Below are positions 1-8,637 of a DNA stretch of 64,000 nt, piece by piece. Source of the DNA: Luteolibacter rhizosphaerae (GTDB taxonomy: Bacteria > Verrucomicrobiota > Verrucomicrobiia > Verrucomicrobiales > Akkermansiaceae). The stretch covers positions 62,001 to 126,000 of the forward strand of contig NZ_JAPDDR010000001.1 in the NCBI RefSeq assembly GCF_025950095.1. The letters run 5' to 3'. Below the pieces are notes generated by a model. That model had not been told where the DNA came from. It ran no database searches and saw only the letters and a list, made by a program, of their open reading frames with translations. A program made the translations under genes and the position numbers. How positions within the stretch are numbered: position 1 is the stretch's first letter; each line of letters opens with the position of its first letter.

Positions 1-682
1 AGCCGAGCGCGCCCTCGCCGGTGATGACGAACTGGCCCTCGCTCTGGCCGATCTGGAAGGCGGAATTCCCTGCGACGGAGAAGTTCATCGGCATGTAGTA
101 GCCGGCGGTCTGCTCGGTATTGAGCGTGGAGTGGATCACGTCCGCGGCGCGACCGCCCCAACCGCTGAGCACCTGCATGCCCTGCGGCACGGAGGTCTGC
201 CATTGTTCGATCTGGTCGCGATGGGAGAAGAGGGCCTTGGGCAGGGCGACGCTGCCATTGAGGTAGGCTTGCTTGCTGGTGATCGGCTCGATGAGGGTGC
301 CGACGTTGGCGAGGAAGGAGACGCGCTTCTTTCCGGCGAGGATGCCCGGGCCGGTGCCGTTGAACATCTCCGCCAGCCGCTGGCAGGAGGGATGCAGGCC
401 GTAGTTGGTGTTAGTGAGAGTCCGGAGCTGGGCTTGAGGAATCGCGAGATTCGAGCGCGAGGCCGCATACTCGGCGTAGTTGCCGGTGCGGGGAATCAGC
501 ATGTTGAAGGTATCGCAGCCGCCGGCGAGGAAGACGCAAACGAGCGACTTGCGCTGGCCGCCGAAGCCGCCCTGTGCCGCGGCGTGATTCGCCATGGTGA
601 GGTTCAGCAGGGTGGAGAGCACCGAGGTCGAACCGATGGCGGCGCAACTGGCTTCTCCAAGGAATTGGCGGCGGGAACGCAT
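1..682 (-). CDS. DUF1501 family protein, Tat-exported (3' end beyond window)
   Basis: Reads leftward from an ATG at 682 and stays open to the window edge, so only the first 227 residues are present. The N-terminus has a twin-arginine signal (SRRQFLG, residues 3-9) followed by a hydrophobic stretch and AxA-like sites. The downstream text (VCVFLAGGCDTFNMLIP, then LHPSCQRLAEMFN and HRDQIEQWQTS) is the typical start of DUF1501 proteins, a sulfatase-like-fold family of unknown function that is almost always next to DUF1800. It starts 27 bp after the DUF1800 stop, so the two are probably one transcript. Family assignment is from recalled family pattern; function unknown. Confidence 0.88.
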   Translation of the reverse strand, partial: MRSRRQFLGEASCAAIGSTSVLSTLLNLTMANHAAAQGGFGGQRKSLVCVFLAGGCDTFNMLIPRTGNYAEYAASRSNLAIPQAQLRTLTNTNYGLHPSCQRLAEMFNGTGPGILAGKKRVSFLANVGTLIEPITSKQAYLNGSVALPKALFSHRDQIEQWQTSVPQGMQVLSGWGGRAADVIHSTLNTEQTAGYYMPMNFSVAGNSAFQIGQSEGQFVITGEGALG

Positions 683-709
683 GAAGATGTGAGAGAGATG
701 TGGAGAAGA

Positions 710-3700
710 TCAGCGCTGGACCGTGCCCTCCGGCGAGCACATGGCGAGCCACACGGCGAGGGCGACGCGGTCCTTCGTGGTGAGCTGAGAGCTTGAGATG
801 GCGGCGAGGATGATGCCGCGGGTGCGGGTGGTCATGGAACCCGCGCAAACGAGTAGATTCACGTGATCGACCAAGGTGGCGGGGTTGTCCGCGAGCAGGA
901 GGGAATCGCCGTAGTCGAGCGTGTAGTTCCACTCCCAAGCCGAGGTGAAGCCCTGGTGGAGGTATTTCCACATCAGGTTCGGAAAGGACACGGAAGAGTA
1001 GGTATCGATGATCTGGAAGCCGGGGCTGACCATGCCGCCATTGCGGATCTCACCGGGGGCTTGGTAGACCGGGGTGTAGAAGTTGAAGACGCTCGGTGAA
1101 TTGAGCGGCTCCTGCTTGGCGAAGCCGTAGAAGTTCTCCTGCCAGTTCCACCACACGAAGTCGGGGTGGGCTTCGGCGAGCTTGAAGAGGCGGCCGAGGT
1201 GCATGGTGCGGACGACCGGTTCGCGGACCTTCCCGGAGCCGGGGGCAAGCGGTTGCGAGCGCGCCTCCGGGTCGAGCAGGATGGCCTTCACCACCGCGGC
1301 GAGATTGCCGCGGGTGCCGCTGCCATCGTTCACGAAGACATCCTGCACGCGCTTGATGTAGGCGGGCGAGGGATTGTCGGTGACGAGGAACTGGATGAGC
1401 TGGCGACTAACGAAGACGGGGGTGTTCGGATGGCGGAAGATGGCGTCCACCGCGTCGCGGACGTCTTGCATGCCATTGGCTTCGTTCTCTTCGCGGGCGG
1501 GCACGACGAAGCCACCGGGCAAGGTTTTCGTGCCGAAGTCATGGCGATCGGCATGCATGACCATCGGCTGGGTCAGATGGGTATCGTCCCAACCGCCGCC
1601 GCCCCAACCATAAGGGGAGACGAAGTAGAGGCCGGTGAAGACGCGGGCGAGCTCGGTGATGTCGCCGTTGTCGTAAGTCGGGATCGGTTCGCCGTGGCTG
1701 TCGAGCTTGCGGCTGCCATCGGGGTTGAGTTCCCAGAGGCCGATGCTGAAGAGCTGCATCAGCTCGCGGGCGAAGTTCTCGTCGGGATAGCGCGGGATGG
1801 AGGGGTCGGGCTTCTGGTTGCCCGCGTGGCTGAGGTACCAGCCCATGGCGGGATGGAGGGCGACGTCGAAGAGCAGGTCGCCGTAGTTGCCCAGCGCGTT
1901 CCGGGAAAGCATGTCGTAGTAGTTCGCCATGCCCTCGGGCTTTTCCTCCAAGTTCGCATCGCGGCGCGAGACGACGAGGATCTGGGAGAGGGCGAAGGCA
2001 ACACGCTGACGGAGTTGGTCCGGCTTTCCCACGGCATTGCGCGCGAAGGGAGTGGTGACGTTGTTGCCGAAGAGGAAGTTATCGAGCGTGTTGAGATTGT
2101 AGGTGGGATCGACCTGCGGGCCCGCGGCGTCCGCTTTGATCTGCTTGATGTAAGGCGTGAGGGTGGAGACCGGCAGCGCGATCTGCTGATCGATCCACGC
2201 GGAGAAACCGAGCGAGCGGACCTGCGCGATGTCTTCCGCCGTGGGGCCGAAGGTGGACTGCATCAGGAAGCGGGCGGCATTCGTCGCGGACGGCGTAGCG
2301 GCGGTGCTGGTGCCCGGCGTGCCACCGGCGGACGCGGAGCCCTGCATGCGCTCTAGCAGCGCGACTGCATCACCGGAGAGCGGCTGGCCATTGGCACGGG
2401 TGATCGTCTGGCCGCCGGAGGTGGCGGATGTGGGCGAAGTGCCGGTGACATTCACCTCGGTCCAGTCTTCGACGCCATCGCCATCGCTATCGAGAGGATT
2501 GATGGTGGCGCGGTGATAACCCTTACCCACTGCGAGCAGGTTGGCAGGAATCACGAGGTGACGCTTGCCGCCCGAGATGGTGGGGGCGGGGAGACCGGCA
2601 AGAGCCTGCCATGAGGCGAGCGTTTCGCTCTTCTGCACCGCATGGGCCTTTAAGGGAAGATCGGTCCAGGAGAGATGCAGGTCGTCGCCGCTGAATGCCG
2701 AGCTGAGGTCGAAGCGTGAAGATGAATCATCCGGATCGGTGCCAGCCTGGCTCTCTTCCAGGTTGGTCATGCCGTCACCATCGTCATCGGCGCCCGGTGC
2801 GCGGGGAATGCCGCCGCTCCAGAGAACCCAAGCATCGGAGAGGCCGTCTCCATCGAGGTCGGAGATGCTGGCGGTGAGGTCGTAGCCCGCGGGTTTGCTG
2901 GAGGCTGCCAAAGGATTGGAGCCGTGGGTGAGCTCCACCCCGTCGCTGGCTCCGTCATTGTCGCTGTCGCTGTCCCGAGGATCGGTGCCCGCCAAGAACT
3001 CGCGCAGATTGCTCAAGCCATCGGAATCGGCGTCAAGGGTGGCGTCGCTGGCGCTGGCGGGATTGAAGCTGTGCTGGTTCTCCCAGGCATCGGGCATGCC
3101 GTCGCTATCCGCATCCGGAGTGCCGACGGCATTCGGAGTGATGAAGGCCTGCACGCCGGGCTCGATCAGCACATCGAAGGCGCCGGGGGTGCCGCTGGCG
3201 TTGGTCCAATTCGTGTTCCCGCTCATCAGCGAGGCGTCGGCGGCGACGGCATTCGGCCAGGTCTTCGAAGCAAGCGGGACCGGATTGCCGGGATCGGTGA
3301 GATCCGCGAGAACGAAGTTCAGGGTCCAGGAGTTGCTGCCGTTCGCAGCGCGGACCGCGGTGAATTCCATCCGCAGGGGCTTGGAGTCATCCGCCTCGCC
3401 GAAGCCGCTGAAACCATAGCTTTTGGTCCGGTCGGTAGTGCCATTCCAATCGCTGTCCCAGAAGCCGGTGGCGGGCTGGCCGGACAGATGGAAGACGCCC
3501 TCGATGCAGCGGAAGCGGTGGACGAGCTTGCCGTTTACATAGCGCAGGCCGATGCCGACCTGCTTGCTCCAGCCGCCCGCGTTGATCTGGGCGACGGCTT
3601 CGCAAAGCATCGCTTCATCCTCAGCGATGGCCCCGAGCATCGATTGGGAGTGGTTCCAGAGCAGCCGGACGTTATCGATGCGCCAGCGCCAAGTGTTCGT

Positions 3701-5722
3701 CGCTGCATTCCACTGCGGTACGCTGGGCGGGAAATTCGTGGCCGACATCGGGTTCGAGCCGTAGAGACGCTCAACGGCATCGGAATAGCCGTCGTTGTCG
3801 CTATCGGCATCATTCGGCAGGGAGGGGAAAGGATCTCCGGTCACTTCGCTGCCATCGGTCAGGGTGTCGCCATCGCTGTCCGGATTCAGCGGGGAGGTGC
3901 CGTGCGCGGCTTCCTGACCGTCTTTCAAGCCGTCTTTGTCCGTATCCGGATCATGCGGGTCGGTGCCCGCGGCGATCTCCGCACTGTTGGAGAGACCGTC
4001 GTTGTCGGCATCGGCACTCGCGTCCTGAACCAAGGGATTGAAGCCGAACTCAACCTCGGTCGAATCCTTCATCCCGTCGGCGTCGCTATCGATCACCATG
4101 TCGATGATCTGGAAGCCATGGATGCAGACCGGCGTATTCACCTGGGGCGATTGCACGGACACGCTCTGGGTGGCTCCGCTGAGATTGCGGAAGCGCACAT
4201 AGTTGGCGGGCTTGTAGTCGCCTGCGGTCGTGCTGGTCGCCTCGGTGAACTTGAGGAAAGGCGGCGCGGAAGCCGCACCGAAGTAGCGGCGGCTCGCTTG
4301 CTCGGTGCCGCGCTGCACGTAGCCGATCCGGCGGTGCTGCTGTTCGTCCGCGGGATTGTCCGGATAGATCGCCCCGATGTAGACGATGAGGTCGTAGCTG
4401 GCGTAGGGGATGCCCGTGAGATTCACCGCGGCGGGTGTGATCACGCTGCCGTTGTTCTCGCTGCGGATCATCCCGGAGAAGAGCTTCTCGTCATCGGGGC
4501 CCTTGTGCAGACCGTTCTGGGCATAGTGGTAGGTCCACGCGGCGCCGATGCTGGTGGTCTGGCCGCGGTTGTTCTTCAGCGCGGTCATGCTGCCGCTGAG
4601 TGTGGTGCCGGAAGTGCGCCACGCGGGCAGGCCCGGGGTGACGTTCCACCAAGGCAGGCGGAAGTAACCTGCGGGCTCGTGGCTGGGCAGCGCGGCGGAG
4701 GCGAGGCCTTCCGAGATGAATTGCAGTCCGACCGCGTTCGGAAAGTTGAAGGGCCGTGATGCATCATCGACCGGGTCAGTCCCGTGCTCGATCTCGAGGT
4801 TGTCCGCGTGACCGTCCGCATCGCTGTCCTTCGCGAGGGGATCGATGCCGTGCGCGAGTTCCTCTCCATCGGACAGGCCGTCGCCATCGGTATCCCGTAG
4901 GAGCGAATTGGTCAGCGTCTCCGCGCCGTCCGGGATGCCGTCGTTGTCGCTATCCGGATCGGTCGGGTTGGTGCCGGCGTGGAACTCCTGGAGGTTGCTC
5001 AGGCCGTCCCCGTCGGTATCCGGTGCTGAATCGTTCGCGGCGGGATTCAGTCCGAAGTCCTCCTCGAACCACAGCGGGATGCCGTCGCCATCCGCATCGG
5101 AAAGCGCATCGGCGTCCGCCTCGAACTTAAGGTAGTCGAACTGGATATAGCCACCGGTGCCTCCACCCGTGCGCTCGATCTGAAGGATGTTATTCCCCGC
5201 GAAGGCATTCACCGCGGAAGCAGCCACCGTGAAGACCAGCGTGGTGTTCCAAGTAAGGTTATTCCCGCCGCCGACCGGCTTGCCGTTCACGGTGATGGCG
5301 ACGTTGTGATTGGAGAAGCCGGGAACCGATTGGCCGGTCCAAGCACCGCCGCCGAAGAGGTCCACAGTGATCTTCAGGCGGCTGGCGGAAGATGCCTGGG
5401 CTGCGGTGAGCGCGAAGTGGACACGCTTGCGCGGATCGCCCTGCGAGATGGTGCGCTCGAAATTCGCGATCGGCTCGGTGGGGAAGTGGTAGTCGTCGTC
5501 CTTCACCGTCGCCGAACCGGGCGGGTTGTTCGGGCCGTTGACCTCCACGGTGAAGGGCGCCGTGGCATTGTCATCGGTACCGAGTTGCCAGACGGTATCA
5601 AACGACGCGCCAAGGCCACGGCTCACCAAGGAGACGAGGACCGGCAGCAGGAACAGGCGACGAACCGGGTGAGCGATCAACGGCGCGTGATCCTTCACAT
5701 CCGGGCTTTTTTTGCAATTCAA
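710..5722 (-). CDS. Large secreted DUF1800 protein with calcium-binding repeats
   Basis: A 1670-residue exported protein. Order: signal peptide (hydrophobic run about 20-38), a carbohydrate-binding-like beta domain ending in FDYLKFEAD (about 40-203), blocks of thrombospondin type 3 DxDxDG repeats (about 204-321, 540-662, 867-1000, 1072-1095) separated by unrecognised beta-rich stretches, then DUF1800 from about 1140 (RFLMQSTFGPTAEDIAQV) to the C-terminus. DUF1800 is uncharacterised and typically co-encoded with DUF1501, as here. The repeats imply an extended Ca2+-stabilised stalk, so the pair probably acts at or outside the outer membrane (inference). The first codon is TTG with no clear ribosome site; a GTG nine codons in is a possible alternative start. 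Confidence 0.9.
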   Translation of the reverse strand: MNCKKSPDVKDHAPLIAHPVRRLFLLPVLVSLVSRGLGASFDTVWQLGTDDNATAPFTVEVNGPNNPPGSATVKDDDYHFPTEPIANFERTISQGDPRKRVHFALTAAQASSASRLKITVDLFGGGAWTGQSVPGFSNHNVAITVNGKPVGGGNNLTWNTTLVFTVAASAVNAFAGNNILQIERTGGGTGGYIQFDYLKFEADADALSDADGDGIPLWFEEDFGLNPAANDSAPDTDGDGLSNLQEFHAGTNPTDPDSDNDGIPDGAETLTNSLLRDTDGDGLSDGEELAHGIDPLAKDSDADGHADNLEIEHGTDPVDDASRPFNFPNAVGLQFISEGLASAALPSHEPAGYFRLPWWNVTPGLPAWRTSGTTLSGSMTALKNNRGQTTSIGAAWTYHYAQNGLHKGPDDEKLFSGMIRSENNGSVITPAAVNLTGIPYASYDLIVYIGAIYPDNPADEQQHRRIGYVQRGTEQASRRYFGAASAPPFLKFTEATSTTAGDYKPANYVRFRNLSGATQSVSVQSPQVNTPVCIHGFQIIDMVIDSDADGMKDSTEVEFGFNPLVQDASADADNDGLSNSAEIAAGTDPHDPDTDKDGLKDGQEAAHGTSPLNPDSDGDTLTDGSEVTGDPFPSLPNDADSDNDGYSDAVERLYGSNPMSATNFPPSVPQWNAATNTWRWRIDNVRLLWNHSQSMLGAIAEDEAMLCEAVAQINAGGWSKQVGIGLRYVNGKLVHRFRCIEGVFHLSGQPATGFWDSDWNGTTDRTKSYGFSGFGEADDSKPLRMEFTAVRAANGSNSWTLNFVLADLTDPGNPVPLASKTWPNAVAADASLMSGNTNWTNASGTPGAFDVLIEPGVQAFITPNAVGTPDADSDGMPDAWENQHSFNPASASDATLDADSDGLSNLREFLAGTDPRDSDSDNDGASDGVELTHGSNPLAASSKPAGYDLTASISDLDGDGLSDAWVLWSGGIPRAPGADDDGDGMTNLEESQAGTDPDDSSSRFDLSSAFSGDDLHLSWTDLPLKAHAVQKSETLASWQALAGLPAPTISGGKRHLVIPANLLAVGKGYHRATINPLDSDGDGVEDWTEVNVTGTSPTSATSGGQTITRANGQPLSGDAVALLERMQGSASAGGTPGTSTAATPSATNAARFLMQSTFGPTAEDIAQVRSLGFSAWIDQQIALPVSTLTPYIKQIKADAAGPQVDPTYNLNTLDNFLFGNNVTTPFARNAVGKPDQLRQRVAFALSQILVVSRRDANLEEKPEGMANYYDMLSRNALGNYGDLLFDVALHPAMGWYLSHAGNQKPDPSIPRYPDENFARELMQLFSIGLWELNPDGSRKLDSHGEPIPTYDNGDITELARVFTGLYFVSPYGWGGGGWDDTHLTQPMVMHADRHDFGTKTLPGGFVVPAREENEANGMQDVRDAVDAIFRHPNTPVFVSRQLIQFLVTDNPSPAYIKRVQDVFVNDGSGTRGNLAAVVKAILLDPEARSQPLAPGSGKVREPVVRTMHLGRLFKLAEAHPDFVWWNWQENFYGFAKQEPLNSPSVFNFYTPVYQAPGEIRNGGMVSPGFQIIDTYSSVSFPNLMWKYLHQGFTSAWEWNYTLDYGDSLLLADNPATLVDHVNLLVCAGSMTTRTRGIILAAISSSQLTTKDRVALAVWLAMCSPEGTVQR

Positions 5723-5782
5723 GGATTCCGTAACTTCAAATGAGGCGATTTTGTTAAATTTGCGGAGTGCGCCGAGACCGGC

Positions 5783-6169
5783 TCATACCAGCCTTGAGGA
5801 GAAGGAGCCGAGCATCTCGGAATGTCCATCGGCACAACGGATCAGGTGAAGTTCGTCGCCTTCGATCCACCAGATGGCGCGTTGGTCGAACTGCCGACCG
5901 AGGTCCAATGCGTCCGATTTTGAGATCGCTGCCGCCCAGCCTTCTTCCCGGTGGACGAGATCCGGCGAGCAACCCGTGGCCCGGAAATGGATGACGCCTG
6001 AATTCTCCAAGCAGCTTTTGAGATCCTCATCGGCGGCCTGATTTTCCTCTGCGGAAGTCCGGCGGTCCATCGGGTTCCACGCTGTGATGATAGCGAAAGA
6101 CGCTGGCAGGGGAGAAGGCGAGTCTACGAGGAGGAAGACGGTGCTGCTGTATTCGGGAGGGAAGGGCAT
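5783..6169 (-). CDS. DUF3293 domain protein
   Basis: A 128-residue protein with the DUF3293 pattern: FAIITAWNP near the start, then FRATGCSPD, REEGWAAAI, LGRQFDQRAIWWIEGDELHLI. The family is small, cytosolic and of unknown function. The frame stays open upstream to 6253, but that extension runs through the aspS terminator at 6194-6236. I therefore take the ATG at 6169, which also gives a normal family start (MPFPPEYSSTVF). Transcription is probably independent of aspS because of that terminator. Confidence 0.75.
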   Translation of the reverse strand: MPFPPEYSSTVFLLVDSPSPLPASFAIITAWNPMDRRTSAEENQAADEDLKSCLENSGVIHFRATGCSPDLVHREEGWAAAISKSDALDLGRQFDQRAIWWIEGDELHLIRCADGHSEMLGSFSSRLV

Positions 6170-6193
6170 GGGGAAATGAATTGCCGATACGGG

Positions 6194-6236
6194 TGAAAAG
6201 CAAAAGAGCCAGCCCCGCTTTCGCAGGGCTGGCTCT
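6194..6236 (-). terminator. Intrinsic terminator of aspS
   Basis: An 11-bp perfect stem (AGAGCCAGCCC at 6205-6215 with its complement at 6226-6236) is followed on the minus strand by a T-rich tail (TTTTGCTTTTC). It begins about 20 bp after the aspS stop. Confidence 0.9.
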
Positions 6237-6256
6237 GGAGATTGCTCGTCCAAAGT

Positions 6257-8050
6257 TTATCCCTGCGCCGCGGTGCCTGGCTTCTTCACCGTCTGGATGC
6301 GGAGGTCGCGAAGCTGCTTCGGGTCCACCTCGGCGGGGGACTGGCTCATCAGGTCGCTGCCCTTGTTGTTCTTCGGGAAGGCCATGACCTCGCGGATCGA
6401 TTGCTCGTTGCAGATGAGCATCACCACGCGGTCCAGACCCAGTGCGAGGCCGCCGTGCGGCGGTGCGCCGAAGCGGAAGGCATCCAGGATGTGCCCGAAT
6501 TCCTCCGCGGCGGTTTCATCGGAGATGCCGAGCGCCTTGAACATGGCTGCCTGCAGCGGGGCCTCATGAATCCGGATCGAGCCACCGCCCAGCTCATAGC
6601 CGTTCAGCACCACGTCGTAGGCCTGCGCCCGCAGCTCGGTGGAGAGCTCGCCGTTCATCAGCTTCTCCTCGTCTTCCTTGAGAGGGCGGGTGAAAGGATG
6701 GTGTACCGCGACGAAGCGGCCGGTCTCCTCGTCCTTCGCCAGCAGCGGGAATTCGGTTACCCAAAGGAAGTTCAGTTCCTCGTTTCCTTCGAGCAGGTTC
6801 TGGTAACCGGCACAGGCGAGGCGCACCCGGCCCAGGATATCGCAGGAGTGTTCCCATTCCCCGGCGGCGAAGAGGATGAGGTCGCCGGTCTCGACGTTCA
6901 GCTTCGCCTTCATGGCTTCCAGCTCTTCCGGCTGGAGGAACTTGGTGATCGGCGAGCGCCAGGTGTCCACGGTTTCGCCGCGGACCTGGATGTAGGCGAG
7001 GCCCTTCGCACCGGCCTGCACCGCGATCTGTGTGAGCGCCTCCACTTGACCGGTGGTGATGCCGGAGAAGCCCTTCGCGTTGATCGCCTTCACCACGCCG
7101 CCCGATTGCAGCGCGCCGGAGAAGACTTTGAAGGTTGAGTTCGCGAACACATCGCCGAGGTCGGTGATATGCATCCCGAAGCGGCGGTCCGGCTTGTCCG
7201 AGCCGTAGGTGTTCATCGCCTCACGGTAGGTCAGGCGGTCGAAGCTCGCGGGGATCTCGGCGCCGCGCGCTTCCTTGAAGATCCGGCCCATCAGGCCCTC
7301 CACCAGTTTGATGATGTCCTCTTGCCCGACGAAGGATGCCTCGATGTCGATCTGAGTGAACTCCGGCTGACGGTCGGCGCGCAGGTCCTCGTCGCGGAAG
7401 CACTTGGCGATCTGGAAATACTTCTCCATCCCGCCCACCATCAGCAGCTGCTTATACTGCTGGGGCGCCTGTGGCAGCGCGTAGAAAGAGCCCGGCTGGA
7501 GGCGAGACGGGACCAGGAAGTCGCGCGCGCCTTCGGGCGTGGACTTGGAAAGGATCGGCGTTTCGATCTCGCAGAAGCCCTGTTCGTCCAGGAAGTCGCG
7601 GGTCGTCTTGGTCACGCGGTGGCGCGTGCGCAGGTTCTGGGACAGCCGCGGGCGGCGGATGTCCAGATAGCGGTATCGCATGCGCAGGTCCTCGTTCGAC
7701 AGCTCCTTATCGAGCTGGAAGGGCAGCACGTCGGCCTTGTTCACCACCACGAGCTCGGAAGCAACGATCTCGATCTCGCCGGTGCCGAGCTTCTCGTTGG
7801 CGGTGCCTTCGAGGCGCTTTGCGACCTTGCCGATGACTTGGACAACGTCCTCGCCGCGCAGCTTGTGGCTGGCAGCGGCGGCTTCCGGGCTCTCTTCCGG
7901 GCGGAAGACGCACTGGGTCAGGCCCTCGCGGTCGCGCAGGTCCACGAAGATCACGCCGCCCTGGTCACGGACGGTATTCACCCAGCCGATCAAGGTGACG
8001 GTTTCACCGATGTGGGCGGAGCGGAGTTCGTTGCAGTGGTGCGTGCGCAT
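6257..8050 (-). CDS. aspS: Aspartyl-tRNA synthetase
   Basis: A 597-residue class II synthetase that charges tRNA-Asp, with the bacterial architecture: OB-fold anticodon domain (1-105), class II core with motif 2 (FRDEDLRADRQPEFTQID, about 217-234), the bacterial GAD insert (about 290-420), and motif 3 (GGLALGLDRVVMLI, about 531-544). Length is normal. In the anticodon loop region it reads RDQGG (28-32). The families that I recall read RDHGG (non-discriminating, also charging tRNA-Asn) or RDLGS (discriminating, E. coli), so specificity cannot be called. Start ATG at 8050 gives the canonical MRTHHCNELR. It is followed by a strong terminator. Confidence 0.97.
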   Translation of the reverse strand: MRTHHCNELRSAHIGETVTLIGWVNTVRDQGGVIFVDLRDREGLTQCVFRPEESPEAAAASHKLRGEDVVQVIGKVAKRLEGTANEKLGTGEIEIVASELVVVNKADVLPFQLDKELSNEDLRMRYRYLDIRRPRLSQNLRTRHRVTKTTRDFLDEQGFCEIETPILSKSTPEGARDFLVPSRLQPGSFYALPQAPQQYKQLLMVGGMEKYFQIAKCFRDEDLRADRQPEFTQIDIEASFVGQEDIIKLVEGLMGRIFKEARGAEIPASFDRLTYREAMNTYGSDKPDRRFGMHITDLGDVFANSTFKVFSGALQSGGVVKAINAKGFSGITTGQVEALTQIAVQAGAKGLAYIQVRGETVDTWRSPITKFLQPEELEAMKAKLNVETGDLILFAAGEWEHSCDILGRVRLACAGYQNLLEGNEELNFLWVTEFPLLAKDEETGRFVAVHHPFTRPLKEDEEKLMNGELSTELRAQAYDVVLNGYELGGGSIRIHEAPLQAAMFKALGISDETAAEEFGHILDAFRFGAPPHGGLALGLDRVVMLICNEQSIREVMAFPKNNKGSDLMSQSPAEVDPKQLRDLRIQTVKKPGTAAQG

Positions 8051-8087
8051 GGGCTTGGGGCCGGGATTAGTGGATGAATGAAGTTTT

Positions 8088-8116
8088 AACCGCAGATGAA
8101 CAAGATGAACGCAGAT
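8088..8116 (+). repeat. 29-bp module, copy 1 (inverted relative to copies 2 and 3)
   Basis: Reads AACC, GCAGATGAAC, AA, GATGAAC, GCAGAT. It matches the two minus-strand modules at 8161-8189 and 8601-8629 and can pair with copy 2 across a 44-nt loop. It lies between the aspS start and the GxxExxY gene. Confidence 0.85.
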
Positions 8117-8160
8117 GGAGAAGAAGGGATAAGAAACTTGGTCGGGGGCATCGGCTGTTT

Positions 8161-8189
8161 ATCTGCGTGAATCCCGTTCATCTGCGGTT
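8161..8189 (-). repeat. 29-bp module, copy 2 (just past the GxxExxY stop)
   Basis: On the minus strand it reads AACC, GCAGATGAAC, GG, GATTCAC, GCAGAT. It begins 6 bp after the end of the GxxExxY gene and is a direct repeat of copy 3 at the start of that gene. Confidence 0.85.
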
Positions 8190-8195
8190 GAAGAT

Positions 8196-8612
8196 CTAGT
8201 GAAGGTCGAGTGGCTCTTCGCTGGCTGAGAGTGATGTGGTGAGCGCGACCCGGCGGAACTCGAGTTTTGCCCGCTTGAAGTTGAGGATCAGGCCCACCTG
8301 AAGACCGGTGGCCTTGAGATAATTGAGCATTCTTCCTACTTCGTGGTTGGTGATACGATCGATGGTTTTCGCATCGATGATTACTTTCTCGAAGGCGATG
8401 AGGTCGGGAATATATTCACCGACCCGTTCGTTGCGGTAAAGCAGCGGAAAAGAAGGCTGCTGGGAGTGGGCGATGCCCCAATGACGGAATTCCACGACCA
8501 AGGCATTCTCATACGGCTTCTCGTGGAAGCCGTGCCCCATGTCATTCAGGACTGCGAAGGCGCAACCGATGATCGTCTCGGTTTCCTTGGCATATGGTCC
8601 ATCTGCGTTCAT
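8196..8612 (-). CDS. GxxExxY protein (PD-(D/E)XK nuclease-fold family)
   Basis: A 138-residue protein with the family signature GFHEKPY (G-x-x-E-x-x-Y), the lead-in ETIIGCAFAVLNDMG, and the core PDLIAFEKVIIDAKTI, where PD and DAK fit the PD-(D/E)XK nuclease-fold motif. The family is recalled as TIGR04256 / PDDEXK_3; its biochemical role is not established. The ATG at 8612 is preferred because the frame upstream is repeat sequence that overlaps hisS. The start codon and residues MNAD are encoded inside 29-bp module copy 3, and copy 2 begins right after the stop, so the gene is flanked by direct repeats. It lies 25 bp after hisS on the same strand. Confidence 0.85.
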   Translation of the reverse strand: MNADGPYAKETETIIGCAFAVLNDMGHGFHEKPYENALVVEFRHWGIAHSQQPSFPLLYRNERVGEYIPDLIAFEKVIIDAKTIDRITNHEVGRMLNYLKATGLQVGLILNFKRAKLEFRRVALTTSLSASEEPLDLH

Positions 8613-8629
8613 CCGGTTTGTCTGCGGTT
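8601..8629 (-). repeat. 29-bp module, copy 3 (contains the GxxExxY start codon)
   Basis: On the minus strand it reads AACC, GCAGACAAAC, CG, GATGAAC, GCAGAT. The ATG of the GxxExxY gene is the ATG of its GATGAAC segment. It overlaps neither hisS (ending at 8638) nor its stop. Confidence 0.85.
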
Positions 8630-8637
8630 GATTGCCT

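Noticed and set aside
2924..4759. 611-codon plus-strand frame opposite the DUF1800 gene
   Set aside because: Antisense to DxDxDG repeats; the repetitive His/Gly/Ala-rich product has no domain pattern, as expected from GC-rich antisense frames.
6170..6253. N-terminal extension of the DUF3293 gene
   Set aside because: Runs through the aspS terminator hairpin.
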